Below, piece by piece: positions 34,225 to 46,495 of a stretch of 64,000 nt of DNA. Positions within the stretch are counted from its first letter, which is position 1, and each line of letters starts with the position of its first letter. A model generated the notes under the pieces. It was not told where the DNA came from and searched no databases. It saw only the letters and a list, made by a program, of their open reading frames with translations. Made by a program: the position numbers and the translations under genes. Origin of the DNA: Nageia nagi (taxonomy: Eukaryota; Pinophyta); the NCBI GenBank assembly GCA_050084985.1, contig JBITNC010000001.1:17050001-17114000 (forward strand), written 5' to 3'.

Positions 34225-34620
34225 TTGGATATCAATCTTCCTGATAAGGATGTCTTTAAGATTGAAAAAGAGGAGTTTGTCAACACTCATAAGGACATTT
34301 ACATGACCATGTATTTTGACAAATCAAAGTGTGAGAAGGGGATGGTGTGGGATTTGTCTTCTTCATGCCTCAGGGTGTCCATATCTCTTATTCCTTTAAG
34401 TTGGCTTTTTCTTACACCAATAACATTGCAAAGTATAAATCCTTGATCCTAGGTCTTATAATCACCATCAAGCTCAAGATTGAGAGACTTATCATCTATG
34501 GTGATTCTCTCTTGGTTGTCAACCAAATCCTTGGATTTTATCAATGTCATGATAAACTCCTTAAGTCTTATAAAGAGGAGGTTATCAAACTCCTCAAGTG
34601 ATTCAAAGTATATAAGATAA
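34225..34620 (+). pseudogene. Gypsy-2 second RNase H (archaeal-type, aRH)
   Basis: After a linker (INLPDKDVFKIEKEEF) the reading YMTMYFDKSKCEKG gives the first strand, where Asp in YFDKS is the expected first acid. A frame step then gives GFVFFMPQGVHISYSFKLAF, TNNIAKYKSLILGLI (catalytic Glu replaced by Lys in AKYKSL, where AEYEAL is usual), and IYGDSLLVVNQI, where Asp of GDS is the third acid. This second RNase H between RT/RNase H and integrase is diagnostic of Tat-lineage elements. Broken by one shift. Confidence 0.75.
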
Positions 34621-34639
34621 AGTCAACCCCTAGGTCATA

Positions 34640-35446
34640 CAATAGGTTTGTTGATACCATGGCTTCTTTAAGGTCACTTATTTCACTTAATTCTCATTGA
34701 CGCATTCAACATGTGGAAGTTGTGATTGTTAAGGATTCATTCTTTAAGTTGACTTTGCCTTCACTCCTCATCAAAGTTAGTATTGATGAGATTTCAATCA
34801 GGTCTTAAGACTTGTGGTACAAGAAGCTTCATGAGTACCTCAAGTGGAATTCCCTTCCTCTCAACATGTTTCCTAGTGAGAAGTGAGATTTTAAGCATCA
34901 AGCTACTCAGTATGCACTTTAAAAATATTTCCTCTACAAGTGATCCTTTAAAGGAATCCTTCTTCATTATCTTGAGAATTATGACCAATAGATCACCATA
35001 TTGGATTGTCATGATGACATTTATTGTGGACACTTTAATGGAACTTGTATCACTAAATGCATCCTACATATGGATTATTACTAATCCATCATGAAGCATG
35101 ATTGTAATGAGTATATCAAAAAGTCCATCAAGTATCAACAACATGCTCATCTTTAGCATATCCAATCCTAGCCTCTTTAACCTATCCAAGATATGTGTCC
35201 TTTCACCCAATGGGTTTTGATCTTGTCATTCAGTTCATGCCTCCTTCATCTGGCAGTCATAGGTTCATTATCACTACCACTAAGTACCTTACAAATTGGG
35301 TTGAGTTAGTTTCTCTAGTCTCTACTATAGGTATAAATATTGCATCTTTTATAGAGACTCATATCATATGTCAATTTACTAGGATCATTACTAACAATGG
35401 TCCTAATTTCAAGAATCAAAATATGAGGAGAATGTGCAATGGATAT
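34640..35446 (+). pseudogene. Gypsy-2 integrase, N-terminal part
   Basis: A degenerate zinc-binding region (DDIYCGHFNGTC, about 35015-35050) precedes the core reading HPMGFDLVIQFMPPSSG, then FIITTTKYLTNWVE. The first catalytic Asp is lost here (family: ATDYFTKWVE). Then comes IITNNGPNF, where the second Asp is Asn. Copia-2 cuts the core after RRMCNGY; gatat (35442-35446) is its target duplication. The core continues at 41338. Confidence 0.7.
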
Positions 35447-35951
35447 TGTTGAAATGTATAATGCATTATTGTAAAGGTTTGTATTAAATATTCTATGTAA
35501 GTTCACTAATACTTAAGGGTATCATTTGATATCTTAAGTATTTAAATGAATATAATAATGTAAATTGTCCTACACTCCATGTCATGAGCATGCCCCTTAG
35601 GTAAAATGATGTGCATGTCATGCTTTTGTAAATTGGATAAAAGGGTGATCCAAAGAGAGATTTTGGCCTATAAATATAAATCTCCCTCTTTGTGATCGCA
35701 CACCAATTGTGGAGTAAAATTATGCTATAGGATACAAGTGTAGGAGTTGAGATTAGAAGGATTGTAAGAGAGTTGTATTTGTGATTGAAGTAAAGATCTA
35801 GTTAATGGATGTACTCCTATTGGAGGAACCATTTTACATCTTGAGTTACTTTATGAGATTGTATTATTTATGAGTTTTGTATATGTGAATTAAGGGCTTT
35901 CATGTGATCTTGGTAGTTTATAATTATTCTTGTTATAGTTCAATTCTCACA
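35447..35951 (+). repeat. 5' LTR of Copia-2
   Basis: TGTTGAAATG...TTCTCACA. TATA box CTATAAATA at about 35668-35676. Confidence 0.92.
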
Positions 35952-35953
35952 TT

Positions 35954-35965
35954 TGGTATCAAAGC
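35954..35965 (+). promoter_or_regulatory. Primer binding site, Copia-2
   Basis: TGGTATCAAAGC, one mismatch from the initiator-Met tRNA complement, two bases after the LTR. Confidence 0.85.
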
Positions 35966-36062
35966 TCCTTAGTAGCTCCTCTTCACATCCTTGTTATGGA
36001 AGTTATTCATATTGGAGGTATTCATTTCTCATCCTACACTTCTTTGTTGAGGTAAAATTATT

Positions 36063-39000
36063 ATGAAGAAAATGGAAGAATCCTTTTTACTCAAACATAT
36101 TCTTAATGGTTCCAACTATGGGATTTGAAGACCTTAGATGAGAGCTGAATTGCAGGCAAGGAAGCTATGGCAAATAGTGAATGAGAACCTTATACCTCCT
36201 ATATATGAGAAGGCACTAGAGGCTTACAACATAAATAATGAGTTGGCAACCTCCATGATTTACCATGTAATTTTAGATGATGTGCTCCTAATTATTTCCT
36301 CTTCAACCTCAGCAAAGAAAGCATGGGATAAGCTTAAACAAATCTACCTTGGTTCAAAATTTCTAAGAATTTTACCATTCTCCAAAAGTTACTTCAATCT
36401 CATCAAGGGGAAGATGAAAATATGGCTATCTACTTGAACAAAAGCATTGACCTAAGGACCCAACATGTTGCTTGTGGATGCAATTAGATCAATGATTACT
36501 TCATGGTCTTCATCATTCTTCAAATTCTCTCTTCAAAGTTTGGAAACTTTATGATAATTATGGAAACAAGGCTTGATGATGAAAAAGAATTCTTCTCTCT
36601 TAAGAACCTTTCAAGGCACCTATTGAAGCATGAGGTAATACTTAAAAATAAAAGGTTGACTTCTTCTCCTAAAGATAATAACATTGCTCTTGGAGCAACC
36701 AAAACTCCTTTCAAAAGGAAGTTCAACCATAAAAAGAAATCATATCCTTCTTCTTTAAAAAGGTTTGATAAAAGAGGTAATGGCTATAATAGCAATAACA
36801 AAAACAATAACCATAGTATTAGGAATAATGGAAACAACAATCATTTCAAGCAAAAAGATGGAAAAGGCATAGCAAACTCTCTTTATCCTAAAGAAAAGTT
36901 TGATGGCAATTATAACTATTGTGGCATTCAAGGTCATAAAAAAATTAATTGCTACAAAAATAAAAGAGAGGAAAAGAAAAAAGAAAATGGAAATGTAAAG
37001 AACTACAAAGGAAAGAAAAATAATAATATTGGTTTTGCTACGATGCTCTACTCCATGTCTTGCTTTTTTTCATTTGAATGGATTGTTGACTCTTATTGCA
37101 CTAATCACCTATGCTTTGAAAAAGAAAAGTTTGAGAACTTTCACAAGTATAAAAAGGATGTGGTTGTGATGGGTAATAACTCTACCCTTGAAGTGCAAAA
37201 AATTGGTATTGTGTTAATTCATGAAAATGTTCTTGAAAATGTTCTCTATATTCTTAAGTTAAGGATGAACCTTATCTCCATAATCCAAGTTGCTAGAAAA
37301 GGGTACTCTTTAAGTTTGACTCTCAATCCTGGTGCATTAAGAAAGGACTTGCCACTTTGGTTAAAGGATCTGTGAAAGATAACCTTTACATTATGAATCA
37401 AGTTCCATCAAAGATGTGTCTTGCTTCTAGTGTATGTTCTAAAGGTAATCTTTGGCACCATCATTTAGGGTATCTTAACCATAAGAGTATTCAAGTCATC
37501 AAAAATCAAGAACTTGTGGAAGGTTTTCCTTCAATTTCTCCTTTGATTAGTCTATGCAAGAAGTGCATTCTTAGTAAGATGCATAGACAAAAATTTGAAA
37601 AAGATAAGGAAGTAAGAGCATTTCAACCTCTTCAACTTGTGCATTCAGATTTGATGGGTCCATTTTAGACTAAGTCACTTGGAGGAGCATCTTACATCTT
37701 AACCTTCATTAATGACTTTAGTAGGATGACCTTTGGGTATCTACTTAAGTACAAGGATCAAAACTTTGAGAGTATTAAGGTTTTTAAGGCCTTTGTTGAG
37801 AATCAAACTAACCTTAAAATCAAGATGTTAAGATTAGATAATGGGGGAGAATATAACAATAATGAGTTCCATGACTATTATGTTAAGTATGGAATCAAGA
37901 GATGGTTTACAATTCCATACACTCCTCACTAGAATGGTGTTGTCAAAAGGAAAAATAGAATAATTATGGAGATGGCTAGATAAATGTTGGGTAATCTTCC
38001 TAAATTCTTGTGGGGTGAAGCTATGAGCACTACTATTTACACCTTGAATAGGTGTTCCACAAAAGTTGTTTAGAGTAAAACTCCTTTTGAGGCATGGTCT
38101 AAAATAAAACATAACATTTCTCACCTTAGAGTGTTTGGTTGTGAAGCTTTCTCCTACATTATTTATAAGAAAAAGAAGAAGTTGGACAAAAGAGCTAAAA
38201 AATGCATCTTTGTGGGTTATGACAATCATCATAGAGGCTAAAAGCTCTACTTTCCAACCTATAAAGCAATGTTCATTTCAAGGAATGTAAAGTTCAATGA
38301 AATTCTTAAAGAATCTACTTCTAATGAGAATGTTGATGATCTAGAGGACTCTTTAGTTGCTCCCAATTGGTTGGATATTAATGTAGACAAGTCACCTTAG
38401 GAACAAAATTCTCCAACACAAAGAGTAACAACGAGCATAACCTTGAACAAATTCTTAATTTCCAAGATTAACAACAACCATGAGCCCTCAACCTTTAAAG
38501 AAGCTTCTAAGCATGAATGTTGGATGGAAGCCATAAAAGTGGAGTATGAGGCACTTATGAAAAATAAAACTTGGGAATTGGTTTCTTATCCTAATAAAAA
38601 GAATGTAATTGGCAATAAGTGGATCTATAAGGTTAAATTTAATTTAGTTGGAGATATTGAGAAATACAAGGCAAGGTTAGTAGCTAAAGGTTTTTCTTAG
38701 AAATACAATGTAGATTATGAGGAAACCTTTGCTCCCATGGCAAATATGCCTCCTATGAGAGTTATCCTTACTCTTTCAGCAACTCAAGGAAGGTAAGTTT
38801 TTCAACTTGACATCAAGAGTGCATTTCTCAATGGTAATTTAGATGTGAAAATCTTCATGAATCAATTAGAAGGGTTTATTATGGAAGGTAAAAGTCCTTT
38901 GTGTGCAAGCTAAATAAGTCATTATATAGACTTAAGCAAGCACCTAGATCCTAGTACAAAAATATTTTAGCGTACTTTACAAACATTAGATTCTTCTAGT

Positions 39001-40022
39001 GTTTTTCTAAATCTGATCTATATGTGCTCAATCAAGGAAAATGTGTGGTCTTGATTCTCCTTTATGTGGATGATCTTTTGATTACTAGAAACAATGATGA
39101 AATCATTCAAGAGTGCATATCCAAACTTAAGACAACATTTGAAGTGACTAATCTTGGTCTCTTGCACTACTATATTGGAATGTAAGTGTATCAATACAAG
39201 GATTGTACTTACCTCAATCAATCTAAGTATATACCAAACATCTTGTAGAAGTTTGGAATGGAGGAGTGTAGATATGCTGCAATCCTAGTCTCTCCTAGAA
39301 TCACTATTTCTTTAAGCTCCAATACTCAGTTAACTAATGCTATAGCTTACAAGAAATTAATTGGTAGTCTTTTATATTTGACTATATTTAGGCCAGATAT
39401 TGCCTTTGTAGTGAATCTAATGGTACGATTCATGTAGAAACCTTATGTTGAACACCTCAATGCTATTAAGCAAATATTGAGGTCTATTACAGAGACTAAG
39501 AATATTGCTCTCAAGTATTCCAAGTTTCCCTCATTTATTCTCTCTGTATTCTTAGATTTTGACTATGGGGGAGATAGAGATGATAGGAAGTCAATCTCTA
39601 TGTATGTGTTTAGCATTGGTTCAGGTTCTATCTCTTAGGCTTCCAAGAAGCAACCTACTATTTCTCTTTCCACCATAGAAGCTAAATATCATGCTATGAC
39701 TATTGTAATCCAAGAAGCCATTTGGATAAGGCATCTTGTAAAAGAAATTAGGTATGAGCAAAGTGGCTCATCTTTTATCTCTTTAGATAATTAGTCAGCT
39801 ATTTCTTTGGCTAAGAATCTAGTGTTCCATTAAAGAATAAAACATGTGGAAATCCATGTCCATTTTATCAAGGAGAAGGTTCTTAATGGCATTATACACT
39901 TGGAGGATTTTCCATCCACCTTGAACTATGCTAATTTGTTCACCAAGTCCCTTCCATAAGCTTAGTTTTGTAAGCTTAGGGATGCTACCGAGTTGGTGAA
40001 GTTGCTCTCAATGGGGAGTGAA
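36063..40022 (+). pseudogene. Copia-2 gag-pol remnant
   Basis: ATG 36063 (MKKMEESFLLKHILNGSNYG) opens gag, with stops at codons near 36126 and 36137 and a shift at about 36360. The zinc knuckle (about 36907-36950) reads YNYCGIQGHKKINC, so its first Cys is Tyr. Protease DSG is DSYC (about 37084). GAG-pre-integrase (LWHHHLGYLN), integrase (LVHSDLMGPF; LDNGGEYNNNEF; a TPH*NGV segment), RT (NKWIYKVKF; YVDDLLIT at about 39064) and RNase H (STIEAKYHAM; KHVEIHVHFIKEKV) follow in copia order, ending near 40022. At least fifteen stops and several shifts make it inactive. Confidence 0.88.
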
Positions 40023-40157
40023 GTTTTAATTCTTGTATTGTATTCATGTTTGTGTTGACAACATCACCCCTAGGAGGATTTTGTGCTATATAGTTTTGAT
40101 TTTGTTGTACACCTTCATGGTAAGTTCACTCTGTGTGAGGAACTTGTACAAATTGGC

Positions 40158-40375
40158 CAATCTAGCACTATTCAATTATCCATGTGTGAGAAACTCTTAT
40201 GTGTCTTTTGGCACTATTCAGTTATCCATATGTGAGGAACTTATATGTGTATACTCTATTTTTGATCAATCTAGCACTATACAATTATCCATGTGTGAGG
40301 AACTCTTATGTGTCTTTTGGCACTGTTCAGTTATCCATATGTGAGGAACTCATATTGCATGCTCTATTTTGTAAT
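40158..40375 (+). repeat. 109-bp tandem duplication in the Copia-2 3' region
   Basis: CAATCTAGCACTATTCAATT at 40158 recurs at 40267 and the two copies run on to about 40375. Each copy itself holds two related halves around TATCCATRTGTGAGGAACT. The ORFs here are repeat translations. Confidence 0.85.
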
Positions 40376-40818
40376 GATAATCAACAGATATTTTATATAA
40401 AATAGCTAACTATAAGTTTTTAGCATGGCATCTTCATGATGACTTATAGTGCACTATTCATCAATTCATGATGGGATTTATGTGATTCATATATCCTTGT
40501 TGATATGAATATGATGCATCTAATTGATCTTGTTATTTGATCTACATATGACTTGTAAGTTCCTTTGAGATTGCAAGTTACTTACCTCAGGTATACAAGC
40601 TCTTGGAGACTCTTCATAACTTCCAGTTGGATGACTACTTCATGTACATTAAAACTGATTATGGTTAATGATTGTATTTGGCAAATTAGTGAGTATCAAC
40701 CTAGATTTTCTTACTTCACAAATATGTAAAAAGTTCTCATCTTTGTTGTATCTATTTGAAGGAGAACTCTCTTACTTTATGTTCATCTTCTCTCTTACTT
40801 GCTCTATCCCAATATTGC

Positions 40819-40830
40819 ATTAAGGGGGAG
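40819..40830 (+). promoter_or_regulatory. Polypurine tract, Copia-2
   Basis: ATTAAGGGGGAG directly abuts the 3' LTR. Confidence 0.9.
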
Positions 40831-41337
40831 TGTTGGAATGCATAATGCATTATTGTAAAGGTTTGTATTAAATATTCTATGTAAGTTCACTAATAATTAA
40901 GGGTATCATTTAATACCTTAAGTATTTAAGTGAATATAATAATGTAACTTATCCTATACTCCATGTCATGAGCATGCCCCTTGGGTAAAATGATGTGCAT
41001 GTCATGCTTTTGTACATTGGATAAAAGGGTGATTCAAAGAGGAATTTTGGCCTATAAATAGAAGGCTCCCTCTTTGTGATCACACACCAATTGTGGAGTA
41101 AATTTATGCTATAGGATAGAAGTGTAGGAGTTGAGATTAGGAGGATTGTAAGAGAGTTGTATTTGTGATTGAAGTAAAGATCTAGTTAGTGGATGTACTC
41201 CTAGTTCAAGAAACCACTTTACATCTTGAGTTACTTTGTAAGATTATCTTATTTGTGAGTTTGTTAGATGTGAATTAAGAGCTTTCATGTGATCTTGGTA
41301 GTTTAGGATTGTTTCTTGTTATAGTTCAATTCTCATA
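40831..41337 (+). repeat. 3' LTR of Copia-2
   Basis: 507 bp, aligns with 35447-35951. The last base pair is TA where CA is expected (one transition). Followed by gatat. Confidence 0.92.
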
Positions 41338-41940
41338 GATATCATATCAAAAAATCATTCTCCATGCCTTATTACCCTTAGCATAATGGTCAAGCTGAAA
41401 CAACCAATAAGATGATTATCATAATAAAATAATCAATGATAATCATCATAATGGTATGAGTTTCTCCTATATGCTTTGTGGGCATATGTTACTAGCATTC
41501 GGATGCCCATGGGTGATCTCCCTTCTCTCTCATTTACAATGTTGAGATTTTCATGCCTCTTGAGCTTGAGATCTCCTCCTTGTGTGTGTTTCTCAAGGAC
41601 TTTATCCTCGATGAAGAAACTTGTTAGGATCAACTAGAATAACTCATTTTTCTTGATTAGAGATGCATCACTATGATTGAGAATCATAAGGTTTATCAAA
41701 ATTCTCTCAAGTGAGCATTCAATAAGAAGGTCCAAACTTGTGAGTTCCAAATAGGTGACCTTATTCTCAAATATAATGAGCAATAATCCCATATAGAGTG
41801 TACTCTTATAGACAAGTTTTCCCCTAATTGGCTAGGCCCCTACATTGTCAAGCATAAAATTAGTCTAAGTGTGTACCATCTTGTAGATTTAAAAGGATGG
41901 GAAAACCTAGAGACTATCCATATTATTTAACTTCATCCTT
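41338..41940 (+). pseudogene. Gypsy-2 integrase, C-terminal part and pol end
   Basis: Reading resumes after Copia-2 with KSFSMPYYP*HNGQAETTNK (41351-41412). The third catalytic residue, Glu, is kept in QAETTNK. After stops, EFQIGDLILKYNEQ, FSPNWLGPYIVKHKISLS and VYHLVDLKGWENLE (about 41740-41910) form the chromatin-side C-terminal domain of a plant gypsy integrase. The polyprotein ends at FYY before a stop near 41940. Inactive. Confidence 0.75.
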
Positions 41941-44600
41941 TCTATTATTGATCTTTAGCTTTCATTTTGCATGTCCATCTTTTCATCCTTATTTTGCATT
42001 TATTATCTCATGGAATTCCTAATAGCCTTCATCTTTTCATCCATGTTGAGTTGGGGGATGATAGCTTACATGTAGGTATTTTTTCTCCTCTTGGGAATTT
42101 TACCACCTTATGTCATTCATCTATTTATTTTATTTTTTTATTACATCATTAGGATTTGATACTAGAGCCTATCCCTATTTTTATGATTGTGCACTTGTAC
42201 ATGTTGTGAGATATGAAAATAGTCACTCATCTCCTAACCATCTTGTTTCATGTTGTTCTTTATTTATGCACTTGTCATCACACTTCCATTAATCATTTTG
42301 TTTGATATCAATCTTGATCCTCCTCTAGGGTTGAACATTGGAAATTATCTCTCAATTCCCTAGTAGAGCAAGCACAGTCTTGAACATGGGTGGAAGTTAT
42401 TCCCTTATATACCTAGATGAGCCAAGGTATTCTTCTCTATTTCTTATTTCATGTCATATAACTAACATCATTGTATTTCCACTCATGCTTCTTATCATCT
42501 TGTCCCATTTGTGGTTCTTGATGAGAATTTAACCACTTAGGTCATAGCCACTTTGGGTTGCCTTTTTTCATTCCTTCAATTTTGACCATAGGTTGTGACT
42601 ATCATGGTTTTTGAGGGATATCCTTATGTTAACAATGACTTTTGAAATATTTTGACATCCTTTGATGCCATATCTCTTATTTTATCATTTAGCACTTTTT
42701 TTTATTTTCATCATTTGTGTTTTGATTTCTTATCATGTTCATATTGTGATGTTTATATGCTTTATTTATCATCGATCTTCACATTTATTATCTTTACTTC
42801 ATCCATGTTATTCATTTTGATGGTTTTTCAGCTTGCCTTTGCCCTATTTGTATATTGGTAAGCATGCATGCAATATCATCATTTCTCACATATTTTCTAC
42901 TCTTAGTGTTTTATGATATTTTTATTCCATTTTGATTCACCCCATGTAATTTCATCACATTTCAAAGTTGTTTGTTACTGTTTCAAATTTTAGAGACATG
43001 AGTCCTAAAATTTGACCTTTGTTAAAATTGGGTATTTGATTTATCTTTTTGAATAATCAAATTATGTTCATTTTTATTTCCACATTTTTCTACTACTACA
43101 TCAAATAAATGTGGTCATCACATCAAATTTCAAGTCTATAGCTCATTGTTTGATATCTTTTTGAATGTGAAATTGGGAGCTATTTGGAATGGTACCCTTT
43201 CAGTAACCACTAAAGGATGTTGCAACTTGATAAGTTACCTCTAATTTGGGCTTCATAAATAGGTCAAATAAAATCTATTTTTTCATCCATTTGATCCTAC
43301 ACTTATATTGAATTACCTGGAATCATATTTTCAAAACTGTTTGGAATTTTGACAAGGTGGTTGCCTAATATATTTCACCAAAAACAAAAATTCACTTTTT
43401 CACTTTTCAATTTTTTGTTAAAATCTTATTCTAGGGTAATTTGTGATTTTTGCACTAATTTGGGTATGCTTACCATATTATCATTATATGGCATGTTTCA
43501 TCATGTTTATGGTCTAATCAATTTGCTTGTTTATTGCATCTTATGTGGGCTTGTTTTGCTACTCATTCTATGTTCTTTAGTTGATAATATTACACATTTT
43601 CTTACAATTTTGTGGTGTGTGCATTCTGCCAATTGTTATCATTTGACACTTATCATTGTTTGTCATGTTATTATTGCTCATCATTTATCTATTATTTGGT
43701 CAATTTGTTTATTATTTGTCAAATCATCTTTAAATATCAAGATCTTATTATTCATCATTGTTGTCTATCATCATTATAATCAATTATCATTATGTATATT
43801 ATTTATCTTTTTCTCATTAATGTGTTACTTATTATCATTTTTTTGTGCTCACTTAATATGGTCATATTTTTTATCAATTTTATCTTCTTATGTTGCATTC
43901 ATTTTTTGGGTCTCTTTGCTTTTATTTCTTTTGTATTTCCATTTTATCACTTAGATGTTATTTGTTGTTCTTCATTTATACATATGTGTTTTCATCTTGT
44001 GGTTATTACGTTCATGTTTTTTGTTTATTATCTATATTTCCGAGGTGCTACTATCTCATTTTGGGTGTTTTATCCATAGATATATGAGTGTGATTAATTT
44101 TCATTTATTACTTATGTGTGTATTATGCATACATTCACATTGTTTGTATTCCATACATATATTTGCATTATCCATTCATATATCCAAATAAAATCATGTA
44201 TATAAATAATTGAACATCATGATCATATCACACATAGCATACGTCATGATCATTAAAGTATGCATACTATCATGTCCTATCACAGACATGAGTGCATACA
44301 ATCATAATCATGCATAAAATAAGCATCCATCCATGTATAAATCATACCATATAAAGCCATAATGCATCAAATCATCATCCATAATCATGATCAAATGTCT
44401 ATAGTGCATACATAGCTAATAATATTATATTCATGTCCATAAGCATATCATAAATATTATACACAAATGTCCATAAATGTCCAAACATAAACATAAGTGC
44501 ATAATGGATACTCAATAATATGTACATATCCATCACTATACATGTGTAAGTGTATCAAAATCTGATGCTCATCAGTGCATATCAAAAATGGTGCCTAACC
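41941..44600 (+). other. Gypsy-2 region between pol and the antisense ORF
   Basis: Non-coding on inspection. From about 42600 to 44200 the plus strand is strongly T-rich with many TTATCATT- and TTTATT-type words. This produces long hydrophobic but meaningless ORFs (the longest, 43349-43954, is 201 codons). From 44200 to 44560 it turns to CATAAATCATGCATAA-like text. I see no domain. Confidence 0.5.
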
Positions 44601-44639
44601 TTGGACATATCATCCATGTCCTCTTATCAAGGTATCATC

Positions 44640-46495
44640 CCCTCCTTCATGTGGTCCCTATCCATATCTAGGGGTAGTTGTTGCCTCTCCCTATCCCTTG
44701 AACCCTACCCTTGATGGGCCCCTTATCGCACCCTATGCTCTAGGTAGTTGAGGTATTCTAAAACCTCCTACCTATCATTGATATTGGATAATTATCCTTG
44801 TCAAGTGGCTACTACTCACCCTATGCACACTTTTTTATGAGGTCATAGTATGCATGCATCTATGACTCTTTGAATGAGTCCTCCCTCTAGATGGTGGCTC
44901 TATAGCCATGATGCTTGATACTAAAAGCTATCCCTAGAATGCCATCACTATTATAGCCTCCCTCTTGTAATTGTATATCACTATATGTAGCTACTATTGC
45001 AACACCATCACATCATCTGTCTGCATACCCAACTTTGCTTATGGTACCCCTACCTGCATCCTCTAGATAGGTACTAGGAGTTGTGCCAAATGTCATGCCT
45101 CAGCATGTGTATCATAAGTTTCCTATCCCTTAACCATGATATCTAGCATTGCATCAAACATGGGATCCTCAAGTTCCCCTCCCATCTCTCTTAGGCCCTA
45201 ATCAACTACTTGCAATTCTCTTGCCTATACCCCTCCTACTATCATTGTTGGAGCTGATGGTGGAGGCACTTATAGCCTACTATCCATGACCATTCACTTT
45301 TATTATGGTGCCCACTAGGCATCATATACTATCCTCATCCAAATTTCATCTACTTCTAAAATCATGATCACCTCATCGAGCACATCATTTGGGGCTATAT
45401 ACCACCTCCTTGGTAAATACCCCTACACCTCTATCTACCTATACATCTTAAGCTCTAGTAGGATATCATATTGAATGTTGTACTATCAAGTGACTCTCTT
45501 GTATTGAAACACCTCTACATCCTACAGCCTCTTCCTATGCACATCATAGGATCAACACACTCATGCTAATTGATCGACCTCCTTATCCCACACTGGTGCT
45601 CCCCTCTAGGATCTAAAAATGATATCCTCTACATGTAAACTAATCCATATATTGTAGAGCTAGGCTTACATCCCCTTGTACAATCTCCTCTATAGAGACT
45701 CATGTACCCTAACCCATTTCCTAGTGTAGGGAAACTCTCACCCTGTAATAAGCACCTTAGGATCCCTAATCTCTACACTGTATATGTCATAAGGGAGGTT
45801 GTGGGGTCATGCCATCCATATCTTCTCCCATACCTAGATATAAATCAATAATGATGTGGTAAGCCCCACCCTTCCTCTCTGTCGATGTGTGAGTTACTTG
45901 TATGCATGTTTGCTACAAGATAGTAGTACCCCAAATGTATATAGTCCCCTCCTTGATAATGTCTTGTACTACATCTAATAGGTTTCAATGGAACCTATTA
46001 CCACTCATATTTGTAAGCAAAAAGTTGCTATTAACTATCATCATGATCATCTCCTATGCATTCAATAATTCATCAATGTATGCTACTGCATAGTCTACCC
46101 CTTAGTGGCCCATATCGATAGTCTACCACCCATTATCAAACATCCTTTGCATATCTTGGCTCTTCAAGGAAGCCCCTATGATCATGACTTCCTTGATGGG
46201 AACTCAAAAGATGCAATATATGTCCTATAATGTAATCATCATTTCCTCAATGGAGAAATGAAAGGTGTTGCATTGGGCTTCCCAATGGTCCACTAAAGTT
46301 AGAATGTATGCTTAGTCAATAATGACCATCCATAATCATGTAGTACTAGCTAGTCCTATAGTATCCAACCATACCCAGTAATCCTCATCAAGGACCCTAT
46401 GCACGTCTTTCAATATTGGCTTGAACTTATGCAAGGTCTTCACCTAGCACTAGTTTAAGAAATCCTCATGTTAGTCTTCCTCATCATAGCTAGTG
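44640..46495 (-). pseudogene. Antisense extra ORF of Gypsy-2: plant mobile domain (PMD) protein remnant
   Basis: The minus strand reads, with stops ignored, as a plant-mobile-domain protein (MAIN/MAIL1-like, also called aminotransferase-like). The N-terminal part has VLDEDYWVWLDTIGLAS, then LVDHWEAQCNTFHFSIEEM followed by MITL*DIY (about 46400-46190). The middle is poorly kept. The C-terminal part has HVEDIIFRS*RGAPVWDKEV, SYDVHRKRL*DVEVFQYKRV, YDILLELKMYR and RRWYIAPNDVLDEVIMI, then EVDEIWMRIVYDA (about 45660-45300). Most stops stand where Gln or Arg is expected. Extra ORFs in antisense between pol and the 3' LTR are known in Tat-lineage elements, and PMD proteins are known passengers of transposons. 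Function in the element is unknown; this copy is dead. Confidence 0.65.

Larger units (their letters stand above)
35447..41337 (+). mobile_element. Copia-2: complete but decayed Ty1/copia element (5891 bp)
   Basis: LTRs of 505 and 507 bp, gatat on both sides (35442-35446, 41338-41342), an initiator-Met-type primer site, gag-pol with many breaks, a 0.8 kb 3' region with a 109-bp duplication, and a GGGGGAG polypurine tract. It sits inside the Gypsy-2 integrase. LTRs differ by about 7% by eye, so it is older than Copia-1. Two relatives lie further right (54778-59187 and 59643 to the window end). Confidence 0.92.

Noticed and set aside
43349-44191. Overlapping ORFs up to 201 codons rich in Leu, Ile, Phe, resembling membrane proteins
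   Set aside because: The stretch is a T-rich low-complexity tract, which yields hydrophobic codons in every plus frame. Several frames are open at once and no family motif appears.
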